Assembly (NCBI GenBank): GCA_963740765.1 | Contig: CAVUFN010000010.1 | Location: forward strand, 186,001 to 250,000 | Reading direction: 5' to 3' | From: DATLGB01 sp963740765 | GTDB lineage: Bacteria > Actinomycetota > Thermoleophilia > Solirubrobacterales > Solirubrobacteraceae | DNA length: 64,000 nucleotides | Shown: in pieces, positions 48,820-57,197 of the stretch | How positions within the stretch are numbered: the first letter of the stretch is position 1 | Layout of the letters: the number at the start of each line of letters is the position of its first letter | Notes under the pieces: generated by a model | Database searches by the model: none | The model's input: the letters and a program-made list of their open reading frames with translations, nothing else | What the model was told of the DNA's origin: nothing | Translations under genes and position numbers: made by a program

Positions 48820-49853
48820 AGCGGCGGCTCGCCCTCGCGATCGGCCTGATGGCGCTGGCCGTGCCCGCGTCGGCGGGCGCGAACGTCCTCGTGATCGGCA
48901 TCGACGGCCTGCGCTGGGACAAGCTGCAGGCGGTCATCGCCGAGGGCCGCGCACCCAACCTGGCCGGCCTGATCGCGCGCGGCGTCGGCGCGCCGACCGA
49001 GCTCCCGTACACCCCGCCCGCCGCCTTCACGGTCTCCGAGGTCGGCTGGTCGACGATCGCCGCCGGCGTCGGCCCCGAGAAGCACCTGGTCACCGGCCCG
49101 ATCAACATGGACCCCGACCAGGCCGACAAGAACGGGCACCCGGACTTCCTGACGCGGATCGAGCAGCTCGCCCCGCAGCTGGACACCTTCTCGGCGACCG
49201 ACTGGGGCAACCTCGGCTTGCACCAGAGCGGCGGACCGATCTTCTCCGACGCGATCGACATCAAGTACGCGGCCGCCGCGGAGGACACGATCGAGTCCTA
49301 CGACCGCTTCGACCAGGCCGACGCCGACAACGCCGTCGAGCTCATCAACGGCGGCGGCCAGGACGCCGGCTTCGTCTACTTCGGCGTGGTCGACGAGGCT
49401 GCGCACGCCAAGGGGTCGGCGACGGCCTTCTACACCGACGCGATCGCCCGCACCGACGCCCGCATCGGCGGGGTGCTCAACGCCGCCCGAGGGTGGACGA
49501 TCATCGTCACCACCGACCACGGCCAGCAGGACCTCCCGGTCGGCTCCATCGGCAGCCACGGCGGGCCCAGCGCGCTGGAGCGGACCTCGTTCGTGATCGC
49601 CGCCGGCCCGGGCATCGTCAGCGACTCGCGCCTGGGCCGCGCCCGCGTCGTCGACATCCACCCGACCGTCCTCGCCCGCGTCGGCCTGCCCGGGGCGGCC
49701 GACCTCGACGGCGTCCCGTTCGCCCTTTCCACCGAGGAGGAGGCCGCGAGCTTCTTCGGGCGCCAGACCGTCCTGCGCGACGCCGCGGTACGGGCGGCCA
49801 AGGGGCGCGAGCGCCGCCGGGCGGCCCGCCGCGCCCGCAGCCGCCGTCCCTAG
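48816..49853 (+). CDS. Exported alkaline-phosphatase-superfamily phosphodiesterase
   Basis: 345 residues, coupled to recQ by ATGA. Signal peptide (MKRRLALAIGLMALAVPASA), then the metal-binding GIDGLRWDK, a central SEVGWSTIAAG (nucleophile Thr/Ser region), FGVVDEAAHAKG and TTDHGQQD with the late GSHGGP His, matching type I phosphodiesterase/nucleotide pyrophosphatase enzymes with two zinc sites. Acts outside the membrane on phosphate esters of unknown nature. The last 25 residues are strongly basic. Confidence 0.85.
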
Positions 49854-50791
49854 ACGGTCACGCCGCGGGCGGCGAGTTGCTCGCGCAGTCGCAGCAGCGC
49901 GAGGTCCTTGGCCTTCGCCTCGAGCATGACGTCGAAGTCGCGCAGGCCGGCGGCCGTGTCGCGCAGGAAATGCTCGAAGGCGATCGGGTCCACCATGTCG
50001 GCGTGCGCGCGCAGCGGCGGGAGCACCCACGAGCGCTCGACCCGGCGGCCGACCCGCTTCTTGCGCTCCTCCATCGCCGTCCGCGGGGTCGACCAGTGGA
50101 TCTTGGGGACGACGTCGGCGGGCCACGTGTCGAGCGCGAGCGAGAGCGCCTCGCGGTCCGGGATGCGGTCGGGGTCGACGCAGTGGTGGTGGTGGATGTC
50201 CCAAACGACCCGGAGCCCGGTGCGCCGGTGGATCTCGAGCACGTCCGTCAACGAGAAGGTCACGTCATCGTTCTCGACCACGAGCCGCGCCTGCGCCCGG
50301 TCGGAGAGCTGCTCGAAGCCGGCTTCGAAGCGGGCGAAGGCAGCATCGCGCCCGCCGACGCCGCCGCCGATGTGGAGGATGCACACGGCCTCGGGCCCGC
50401 AGCCCATCGCGTCGAGTAGCGCCGCCTGGACCTCGACGTCCCGCACCGAGCCGGCGACGGTCCTCGGGTTCTGCGAGTTGAGCACGATGTACTGGCTCGG
50501 GTGGGTGGAGAGGCGCACGTCGGCGGCGCGCGCCGCGGCACCGAGCGCGGCCAGCTCCTCGGCGCACTCCTCGACCTGCCCGTGGAACTGGGGGAGGTCG
50601 GGATGGGTCGCGTACGGGGCGATGTTGGCCGCGAAGCGATACATGCCGATCGCGTGGCGCTCGCAGTAGTCGAGGACGCCGTGGAGCATCTCGATCGACG
50701 AGCGCAGGTGCGGCTCGGACTGCCAGCGGCGGTTGTCCGACGTCGGCAGCCCGCCCTCGCCCATGATCTTGACCGCGAAGCCCAGCCTCAT
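49850..50791 (-). CDS. uvsE: UV damage endonuclease
   Basis: 313 residues. A TIM-barrel UvdE/UvsE enzyme that nicks DNA 5' to UV photoproducts and other lesions. Family marks: MRLGFAVKI at the start, MYRFAANIAPYATHPD, STHPSQYIVLNSQ, ILHIGGGVGGRDAA, VVENDDVTFSL and the metal-binding VVWDIHHHHC. All metal ligands appear intact. It overlaps the phosphatase gene end by 4 bases and is divergent from an MFS gene with 63 bases between; no damage-box operator is evident. Confidence 0.92.
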   Translation of the reverse strand: MRLGFAVKIMGEGGLPTSDNRRWQSEPHLRSSIEMLHGVLDYCERHAIGMYRFAANIAPYATHPDLPQFHGQVEECAEELAALGAAARAADVRLSTHPSQYIVLNSQNPRTVAGSVRDVEVQAALLDAMGCGPEAVCILHIGGGVGGRDAAFARFEAGFEQLSDRAQARLVVENDDVTFSLTDVLEIHRRTGLRVVWDIHHHHCVDPDRIPDREALSLALDTWPADVVPKIHWSTPRTAMEERKKRVGRRVERSWVLPPLRAHADMVDPIAFEHFLRDTAAGLRDFDVMLEAKAKDLALLRLREQLAARGVTV

Positions 50792-50854
50792 GGCGTGTGG
50801 GTGCGTGCGTCAGGTGACATCACGAAAGGTGTACGGATCTCAGCGCGAGGGGGT

Positions 50855-52096
50855 ATGACGGTTGCGATGTCAACCACCGCGGCTTCCAGGCATGAGGTGA
50901 CGGGCCGTTTCCTGGCTCTGCTCGCGGTGCCGTCGTTCGGGCTCGCGCTGGCCATCACGACCGTCACCACGTACCTCCCGGTGCTCCTGTCGAAGGTCTC
51001 CGGGCCGACGGCGACCGGCGTCCTGATCGGCTTCGAGGGGCTGCTCGCCCTCGTCATCCCCGGCCTGGTCGGTGGCTGGTCGGATCGGACCGAGACCCGC
51101 TTCGGCCGCCGCCTGCCGTTCGTGCTGGCGGGCGCGCCGCTGATGGCCGTGGCGCTCATGGTGATGCCGTTCACGACCGCGATCCTGCCCCTGGCCATCG
51201 CGATGTTCGTCTTCTACACGGGCTACTTCACCTACTACGCGCCGTACCGGGCCATGTACCCCGACCTCGTGCCCGCCGCGGACCGCGCCCGCTCCCAGGG
51301 CGCCCAGAACACCGCGCGCGAGATCGGCCTCGGCGTCGCGCTGGTCGGCGGCGGCTTCCTGCTGACGCTGTGGAAGGGGCTGCCGTTCGCGGTCGCGGCC
51401 GGTGTCCTGCTCGCGGTCACCGGCGCGTTCGCGTGGCGCGTGCGCTTCCACGCGCCGGACTGCGAGGACGAGCACACCAAGCCGGTGACGGCGTCGAGCC
51501 CGTGGCGCTCGTGGGGCCTGCTGCGCGAGGACGCCGACATCCGGCGCCTGCTGGCCGCCAACGCCCTGTGGGAGCTGGCGCTGGGCGCCCTGAAGACGTT
51601 CGTGGTCCTGTTCATCACGGTCGGGCTGGGCCGGTCGTCGTCCCTCGCGTCTGCGGCGCTGGCCGTCGTCGCCGTGGGCGTGATCGTCGCCGCGCTGTCG
51701 GCCGGGCCGCTCGCGGACCGCTTCGGCCACGGCAACCTGCTGACCTGGGCGGCCGGGGTGTACGCCATCGGGCTGGCCGTCCCGATCTTCGTCCACAGCC
51801 TCTTCTTCCTGATCGCCCTGCTGCCGCTGGCGTTCGCGGCCGGCATCGTGATGACGCTGCCGTACTCGTTGCTGATGGACCTCCTGCCCGACGACGATCA
51901 CGGCGCGGGCGCGGGGGCGTTCGAGGCGAGTCGCGGCCTCGGCGTCGTGCTCGGCCCGATCCTCGCCGGCGTCGGGGTGGAGACGCTCCAGCCGCTGTTC
52001 AGCTCCACGCAGGGGTACGCGGCGATGTTCCTGGTGGCCAGCATCGCGGTGGCGATCTCCGTTCCGCTCGCGCGCCGCGCGGTCGGCGACCGTTAG
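50855..52096 (+). CDS. MFS transporter (sugar/cation symporter-like)
   Basis: 413 residues from ATG 50855; ATG 50867 is also possible. Eleven to twelve hydrophobic helices. The loop after helix 2 carries GGWSDRTETRFGRRLPFVL, a D-x-R-T-x-x-x-x-G-R-R-x-P motif typical of the GPH/SLC45-like sugar symporters, and PYRAMYPDLVPAADRARSQG follows helix 4. The substrate is unknown. It converges on the Crp-like regulator gene with a 4-base overlap. Confidence 0.85.
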   Translation: MTVAMSTTAASRHEVTGRFLALLAVPSFGLALAITTVTTYLPVLLSKVSGPTATGVLIGFEGLLALVIPGLVGGWSDRTETRFGRRLPFVLAGAPLMAVALMVMPFTTAILPLAIAMFVFYTGYFTYYAPYRAMYPDLVPAADRARSQGAQNTAREIGLGVALVGGGFLLTLWKGLPFAVAAGVLLAVTGAFAWRVRFHAPDCEDEHTKPVTASSPWRSWGLLREDADIRRLLAANALWELALGALKTFVVLFITVGLGRSSSLASAALAVVAVGVIVAALSAGPLADRFGHGNLLTWAAGVYAIGLAVPIFVHSLFFLIALLPLAFAAGIVMTLPYSLLMDLLPDDDHGAGAGAFEASRGLGVVLGPILAGVGVETLQPLFSSTQGYAAMFLVASIAVAISVPLARRAVGDR

Positions 52097-52836
52097 CGGG
52101 CGACGGCGAGGCCGTCGAAGATCGGCGGCTCCTCGCTGAGCAGCCAGGTGCCGTCGTCCTGGCGCTTGACCAGGTTGCGCTGGCCGAGCTGGCCGAGCGC
52201 GGTGGTGACCGACGGGCGCCGGGCGCCGACGATCCAGCCCAGCAGCTCGTGGCTGAGGAAGCTCGGCAGGACGCGGCCCTCGGGGCCCACCGTGCCCCAG
52301 CGCTCCGACAGGTGCCACATCGCGATCAGCAGGCGCGTGTCGACGCGCGGGAGCTGAGCGACCGCGAGCATGCGGGCCAGCAGGCGGGAGCGGTCCAGCG
52401 CGCGCGAGATCAGCTCGCCGGTCATCTCGGGGAACCGGGCCGAGCGCGCGACGAAGCGTACGTCGAGGTGGGCGATCGACAGCGAGTCGATCACCCGGAA
52501 GGCGACGGAGAACGGCGCCAGCAGCTCGCCGAAGCCGTCCTGGCTGGGGCGCAGCAGGTCACCGGGACCGAGCAGCTCGGCGCACGAGCGGTGCTGGAGC
52601 GACAGCCGCCGGATGAGGACGCCGTCGAGCAGCAGCAGGCCGATGCCGCCGTTGGCGTCCGGCCCGCCCTCGGGGTCCGGCTGCCAGACGCCGCGGGGCA
52701 CGTTCTCCGTGCGGGCGACGAGCGCCTGGCGGGCCTGTTCGAAGCGCTCCGCCGTCAGGTTCTGCCCGAGGTCCGGATCCGCGTCGAGGATGCGCACACC
52801 CTGAGTCGCGGCCTGAGTGAGGTGAGGAAACGCCAC
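52093..52836 (-). CDS. Crp/Fnr-family transcriptional regulator
   Basis: 247 residues from GTG 52836 (the frame is open to TTG 52875). An N-terminal cyclic-nucleotide-binding-like beta domain (about 40-120) lacks an obvious cAMP phosphate-binding Arg-Ser pair, so the ligand is uncertain. A long dimer helix leads to a C-terminal winged helix (about 175-240) with LSHELLGWIVGARRPSVTTA as recognition region. It has no cysteine cluster of the Fnr type. Head-to-tail with the PAP2-PgsA gene (58 bases downstream of it); target unknown. Confidence 0.85.
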   Translation of the reverse strand: MAFPHLTQAATQGVRILDADPDLGQNLTAERFEQARQALVARTENVPRGVWQPDPEGGPDANGGIGLLLLDGVLIRRLSLQHRSCAELLGPGDLLRPSQDGFGELLAPFSVAFRVIDSLSIAHLDVRFVARSARFPEMTGELISRALDRSRLLARMLAVAQLPRVDTRLLIAMWHLSERWGTVGPEGRVLPSFLSHELLGWIVGARRPSVTTALGQLGQRNLVKRQDDGTWLLSEEPPIFDGLAVAR

Positions 52837-52893
52837 GTGTACTGACCGGAGTCCCCGCTTAACGCGTCCCGGCAAACCCCGGGGACGCCGCGT

Positions 52894-54519
52894 TCAGGCC
52901 GAGCGTGCCTGACGATACGCCCGCAGCGCGTCCAGTCCGGACACGACGGTGAGGGTCACGGTGGCCCCGATCAGCGCCCGCACCCAGAGGGCGCCGGGGT
53001 CGCTCACCGTGAGCAGCGTGAGGATCATCGCGACCTGCATGAACATCTTCGCCTTGCCCGACGTCCCGGCCGCGAGGACCTTGCCCTCGCGCGCCGCGTG
53101 GGCACGCAGGCCGGTGACGACGACCTCGCGGGCGGCGATCACGCCGACCACCCAGAGCGCGAGCCGGTCGACGGCGACGAGGCTGGCGAGGGCGGCGACG
53201 ACGAGCAGCTTGTCCGCGACGGGATCCAGCAGCTTGCCCAGGGACGTGATCAGCCCGCGCGAGCGCGCGAGGTGCCCGTCGACGACGTCCGTCATGGCGA
53301 TGACCGCAAAGAGGACCCCGGCGACGATCGAGCCATCCGGGTGCGCGAGCACGACGAGGGCAACGGTCGGCGCGAGCAGGATGCGGATGCCCGACAGCAC
53401 GTTGGGGACGTTGAGCATGCCGCCGAAGGCCGAGGAGGACAGCGTCAGCCCGCCGCTGCCGGAGCGCGACATGTGCACCCCTTCGCCGACCGCGACGCGC
53501 TTCCATGGATGGTGGCCGGTGGCGAGCGCGCCGATCGCCACGGCGACGAAGGCGATGATCACGCCGGCGACGTCGTCGGTGACGTAGTGCCAGCCGAGGT
53601 AGATCGTCGCCACGGCGGTCAGCGAGAAGTAGATCCACAGCGCACGGCGCAGCCAGAGGTTGGCACGCAGCCGCTGGGCCACGAGCGCCGCCGTGAGGGT
53701 GACCGACACGTGCAGCGACGCGAAGGCGGCGATCGACTGCACCACGTCCTTGGCCGGGCCGGGGGCCGATCCGTAGAGCACGTTGAGCCGCTCCACCCAC
53801 AGGGCGTGCTGGAGCGACGACGAGGCGGTGGGCGCGAGATCCGAGAACAGCTCGGGCGCCACGAAGGCCGGGCCCATCGCCGGGATCAGGTAGTAGCTGG
53901 CGGCGCCGAGCACCCAGTTGACGCACAGCGCGGTCGCGTACCAGAGGCCGTGGCGCGTGTCGCCGAACCACACCAGCGCAGCGGCCAGCGAGATCGGCAC
54001 GAAGGCCAGGAAGAAGACGTAGAGCACCGACAGCCCGCTGTTGGCGATGCCGGTCCCGAGCAGCGAGTGCAGCAGCTGGGCGGGGTCGTGGCCGAAGAAG
54101 ATGTCGCGGTCGAGCTCGAGCAGCGTCGTGTCGTGGCTGCCGGGCCGCAGGAAGGGCAGGAAGCCCTTGAAGTTCCGGTAGGCGACGTAGGTGATGTAGA
54201 ACGAGAACAGCCCCACCAGCACGTAGCCGAGGCGGCGGCCGGCCCAGCGCTCGCGGATGACGTCGCGGAGGTTGCCGAGGACGCCGAGGGGCGCGAGCCG
54301 CGCGCGCCACAGCGCCCGCGGCAGCACGTCGAGGGCGATGAAGATGGAGAGGATCGCGCTGAGGCGGACCAGGGGCGGGCCGCCGACGCCGTCCGGGTCG
54401 TGGATCGGGAGGTTCTCGGCGTTCGCCGTGAGGAACATCGCGATCGCGCATGCGGCCGCCAGCGCCGCGGGTAGGACGTACGGCCGCCGGCGCGGCAGGG
54501 TGAGGACTCGCTCGGTCAC
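52894..54519 (-). CDS. PAP2/AUR1-like phosphatase fused to PgsA-like CDP-alcohol phosphatidyltransferase
   Basis: 541 residues from GTG 54519. Residues about 1-340 have several membrane helices and PAP2-type motifs (SIAAFASLHVSVT with His; YLGWHYVTDDVAG with the second His), like AUR1-type phosphatases. After a short linker (about 345-362) residues 365-541 are a CDP-alcohol phosphatidyltransferase with the full metal motif: Asp414-Gly, Ala-Arg419, Gly428, Asp432 and Asp436 (DGHLARSRG...GKLLDPVAD). The C-terminal part resembles PgsA, which makes phosphatidylglycerol phosphate; the N-terminal part could remove its phosphate, so one polypeptide may carry two consecutive steps. Divergent from a lipid kinase gene. 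Confidence 0.88.
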   Translation of the reverse strand: MTERVLTLPRRRPYVLPAALAAACAIAMFLTANAENLPIHDPDGVGGPPLVRLSAILSIFIALDVLPRALWRARLAPLGVLGNLRDVIRERWAGRRLGYVLVGLFSFYITYVAYRNFKGFLPFLRPGSHDTTLLELDRDIFFGHDPAQLLHSLLGTGIANSGLSVLYVFFLAFVPISLAAALVWFGDTRHGLWYATALCVNWVLGAASYYLIPAMGPAFVAPELFSDLAPTASSSLQHALWVERLNVLYGSAPGPAKDVVQSIAAFASLHVSVTLTAALVAQRLRANLWLRRALWIYFSLTAVATIYLGWHYVTDDVAGVIIAFVAVAIGALATGHHPWKRVAVGEGVHMSRSGSGGLTLSSSAFGGMLNVPNVLSGIRILLAPTVALVVLAHPDGSIVAGVLFAVIAMTDVVDGHLARSRGLITSLGKLLDPVADKLLVVAALASLVAVDRLALWVVGVIAAREVVVTGLRAHAAREGKVLAAGTSGKAKMFMQVAMILTLLTVSDPGALWVRALIGATVTLTVVSGLDALRAYRQARSA

Positions 54520-54596
54520 CGGGCGGGCAGCATTACGGTGGTCGGGAACCGGCCGAGCATCACGCGAGAATACCCCAGGGTCCGCTGGAATTACGC

Positions 54597-55517
54597 ATGG
54601 ACGTCCTCGTCATCTTCAATCCATCCGCTTCTCGCGTCGACGCCCGCGCGGAGACCGCCGTCCTGTCGGCCCTGCGCGGTCGCTGCGTGGTCGAGGCGGT
54701 CCGGACGGACCACCCCTTCCACGCCGCGGAGCTGGCGGCGCAGGGGGCGCGGGCGGGCGCGCGGCTGGTCGTGGCGGTCGGCGGGGACGGGACCGCCAAC
54801 GAGGCCGCCAACGGCCTGGCGGGCGCCGAGGTCCCGCTGTGGTGCCTGCCCGGCGGGTCCACCAACGTCTTCGCCCGCACCGTCGGCGTCCTGCCCAGGC
54901 TCGCCGACGCGACGGAGCAGCTCGCCGCCCACGTCGCCGCGCCGCGCGTCGAGTCGATGACGACGGGCACCGTGGACGGGCGTCACTTCCTGTTCATGTC
55001 CGGCATCGGGGTGACCGCGGAGATGATGCGCCGCGTGGCCGCCCGGCCCACGCTGCGGGCCAAGCTGGGCGCGGGCTACGTCGCGGTCGGGGCCGCGGTG
55101 GCGCTGACCGAGGTCGGACGGGGGCGCCTGCCGCGCCTGCTCATCGAGGCGGCGGGGGAGTCGGCCGAGGCCGCCACGGTGATCATCCAGCGCTCCGACC
55201 CGCTGACCTACTTCGGGCGGCGCCCCATCAGCGTCTGCCCGCCCGCCGCGCTGGGCGACGGGACGCTGTCCGTCGCCTTCGCCGACCGCGCCGGGCCGCG
55301 CGACGTCGCGACCATCTTCTGGCGGCTCGTGTCCGGTGACGTCGGGAACGTCACGGAGCACCCGCGGGTCACCGCGTTCGAGCACCTCGACGACATCACC
55401 GTCTCCTCGCCCGACGGCCGCTCGTTCGGCATCGAGGTGGACGGGACGTACGTCGGCGACGCGACGCGGGCCCGGTACGGCGTCGCGCCCGGGTCCCTGA
55501 GAGTTGCCCGCCCCTGA
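54597..55517 (+). CDS. Diacylglycerol-kinase-family lipid kinase
   Basis: 306 residues. N-terminal NPSASRVD, the nucleotide-binding GGDGT at 62-66 (VAVGGDGTANEAANGL), the conserved PGGSTNVFART and the C-terminal beta domain ending in EVDGTYVG. Related enzymes phosphorylate diacylglycerol, sphingosine or other lipids; the lipid is not certain. Divergent from the PAP2-PgsA fusion with 77 bases between, so lipid phosphorylation and dephosphorylation genes face each other. Confidence 0.9.
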   Translation: MDVLVIFNPSASRVDARAETAVLSALRGRCVVEAVRTDHPFHAAELAAQGARAGARLVVAVGGDGTANEAANGLAGAEVPLWCLPGGSTNVFARTVGVLPRLADATEQLAAHVAAPRVESMTTGTVDGRHFLFMSGIGVTAEMMRRVAARPTLRAKLGAGYVAVGAAVALTEVGRGRLPRLLIEAAGESAEAATVIIQRSDPLTYFGRRPISVCPPAALGDGTLSVAFADRAGPRDVATIFWRLVSGDVGNVTEHPRVTAFEHLDDITVSSPDGRSFGIEVDGTYVGDATRARYGVAPGSLRVARP

Positions 55518-55550
55518 GTCCGGTGCCCCGTCGTTGGGTACTTACAGAAG

Positions 55551-56615
55551 ATGACCACCGTTTCGCCGATCGACCTTGAAGCGCTCATCGCCCGCGGCGA
55601 GGAGCGCGGGTGCGTGGCGGAGTCGGACGTCGCTGCCTTCGTGGAGCACCTGGCCCTCGACGAGGATGCGGTCAACGAGGTGCACGCCGTCCTCGAGGCG
55701 CGCGGCCTGGAGATCACCGACGACTGCGCGCGGCCGGTGCCCGGCGAGACGCCGGCCCAGACCCAGTACACGAACGTCGACCTGGCCGTCTTCACCACCG
55801 ACGCGCTGCAGCAGTTCCTCAACGAGGCCGGGCGTCACCGTCTGCTGATGCCCTCGGAGGAACTCGAGCTGTCGCGGCGCATCGAGATGGGCGACCTCGC
55901 CGCCAAGGAGAAGCTGACCACGCACAACCTCAAGCTCGTGGTCTCCATCGCCCGCCGCTACCAGGGCCTCAGCGAGCTGTGCCTGCTCGACCTCATCCAG
56001 GAGGGCATGCTCGGCCTGATCCGCGCGGTCGAGAAGTTCGACCACCGCAAGGGCTTCCGCTTCTCCACGTACGCCACCTTGTGGATCCGCCAGGCCATCC
56101 AGCGCGGCATCGCCGACAAGGGCCGGACGATCCGCCTGCCCGTCCACGTCGCTCAGCGCGAACGCAAGATCGCCACGACCGAGCGCCAGCTGTCGGTCGA
56201 GCTCGGTCGCGAGCCGACGCCCGAGGAGATCGCGACCCGCGCCGAGCTGCCGCTCGAGCAGGTGACCGAGATGCTGGACGTGTCGCGCACCGTCACCTCC
56301 CTGGACAAGCCGGTCGGCGACGGCGAGGACACCTCGCTGGGCCAGCTCATGGGCTCGGGCGAGACGTCGACGGAGGAGACGGTCGAGGTCTCCCTGTCCC
56401 GCCAGGCCGTCCGCGCGGCGGTCGAGGAGCTCCCCGACCGCGAGAAGCTGATCATCAAGCTGCGCTTCGGCCTCGACTCCGAGGAGCGCGACCCGCTCCC
56501 GCTCGCCCAGCTCCAGCGCGAGCTGGGCATGGGCCGCGAGGAGCTGCGCGCCATCGAGCGCCGCGCGCTCCAGCACCTCTCGCTGCGCCGCGAGCTGGCC
56601 GCGCTCGCAGCCTGA
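55551..56615 (+). CDS. Principal-type sigma-70 factor (RpoD-like)
   Basis: 354 residues. A short region 1.1-like N-terminus (ALIARGEERGCVAESDVAAF), region 1.2 (DALQQFLNEAGRHRLLMPSE), region 2 (KLVVSIARRYQGLSELCLLD and FRFSTYATLWIRQAI), region 3 and region 4 (LPDREKLIIKLRFGL). The region 4 recognition helix (GMGREELRAIERRALQHL) departs from the usual VTRERIRQIE form. At 354 residues it is smaller than a housekeeping RpoD, so it is either a compact primary factor or a group 2 factor. A second RpoD-like factor is at 61.98 kb. Confidence 0.9.
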   Translation: MTTVSPIDLEALIARGEERGCVAESDVAAFVEHLALDEDAVNEVHAVLEARGLEITDDCARPVPGETPAQTQYTNVDLAVFTTDALQQFLNEAGRHRLLMPSEELELSRRIEMGDLAAKEKLTTHNLKLVVSIARRYQGLSELCLLDLIQEGMLGLIRAVEKFDHRKGFRFSTYATLWIRQAIQRGIADKGRTIRLPVHVAQRERKIATTERQLSVELGREPTPEEIATRAELPLEQVTEMLDVSRTVTSLDKPVGDGEDTSLGQLMGSGETSTEETVEVSLSRQAVRAAVEELPDREKLIIKLRFGLDSEERDPLPLAQLQRELGMGREELRAIERRALQHLSLRRELAALAA

Positions 56616-56702
56616 CGCGGGCGTCCGCGCTCGCGGTGCCGGGCGGTGACGTTCTGCGGCCGCTGCCGGGGCACAGGGCTCACTCGTCGTGAGGTGGTGC
56701 GC

Positions 56703-56719
56703 CTCGGGTTCTCTCCGAG
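56703..56719. terminator. Possible terminator hairpin in the 168-base sigma/small-gene gap
   Basis: CTCGG (56703-56707) and CCGAG (56715-56719) form a stem with a 7-base loop GTTCTCT, between the convergent sigma factor (ending 56615) and the small Pro-rich gene (ending 56784). No T-tract follows. The rest of 56616-56783 shows only GC-rich sequence without a convincing gene. Confidence 0.35.
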
Positions 56720-56783
56720 CCCTCCTCTGAGAGCGGCAGTTCGAAGCTCCGGGCGGCGACGCGCCCGGTCGCGGAACGCGAGA

Positions 56784-56906
56784 TCAGATCGGCAGCGGGT
56801 TGGGGTCCGGCGGGCCCGGTGGGCCCGGCCCGGGGCCGGGCGTCGGCGGCGCGGGGTCCGGGCCGGGATCGGGCAGCGGGGCCGGGTCGGGACCGGGGAC
56901 GGTCAT
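56784..56906 (-). CDS. Proline/glycine-rich 40-residue peptide
   Basis: A tiny frame (MTVPGPDPAPLPDPGPDPAP and on) of alternating Pro, Gly, Asp and Ala with no Lys/Arg until its end in NPLPI. Its ATG overlaps the stop of the upstream membrane protein gene (ATGA), which favours translation. It has no recognisable domain and no signal peptide. It may be a real disordered peptide or a coding-like run in GC-rich DNA. Confidence 0.4.
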   Translation of the reverse strand: MTVPGPDPAPLPDPGPDPAPPTPGPGPGPPGPPDPNPLPI

Positions 56907-57154
56907 GCCCAGTCCTTTCGCTCGGACGCGCGCTTGCCGACGGCGCCTGAGCCCGTGAGGGCGATCCCCCCGATGGTGGGGGCGAGGGCCAGGCCGATCA
57001 GGAACAGGCCGGCGACGGTGCTGGCGTCGGTGATCAACAAGACCGCGCCGAGGACGACGAGCACGGCAGCCAGCCCGAACAGCTTGGCGCCGTTGGCCGC
57101 CAGCCTGCCGGAGGTCTTCGCGAGCTGCTGGTCGGTGTCGGGTTGCAAAGCCAT
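56903..57154 (-). CDS. Small membrane protein with two helices
   Basis: 83 residues from ATG 57154; the frame upstream of it is antisense to transaldolase. A polar N-terminus (MALQPDTDQQLAKTSGRLAA), two hydrophobic helices (about 25-47 and 49-68: GLAAVLVVLGAVLLITDA and VAGLFLIGLALAPTIGGI) and a basic tail. Not recognised as a named family. Divergent from tal with 43 bases between the starts. Confidence 0.65.
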   Translation of the reverse strand: MALQPDTDQQLAKTSGRLAANGAKLFGLAAVLVVLGAVLLITDASTVAGLFLIGLALAPTIGGIALTGSGAVGKRASERKDWA

Positions 57155-57197
57155 ACCGAGGGGGCTTCCCCCTTGGCAGCGTGGGTAGTCTCGAAGC

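Noticed and set aside
56646..57188. Plus-strand 180-residue frame across the sigma/tal gap
   Set aside because: Opposite two small minus-strand genes with ATGA coupling and, in one, membrane helices; the plus frame is Arg-rich without features.
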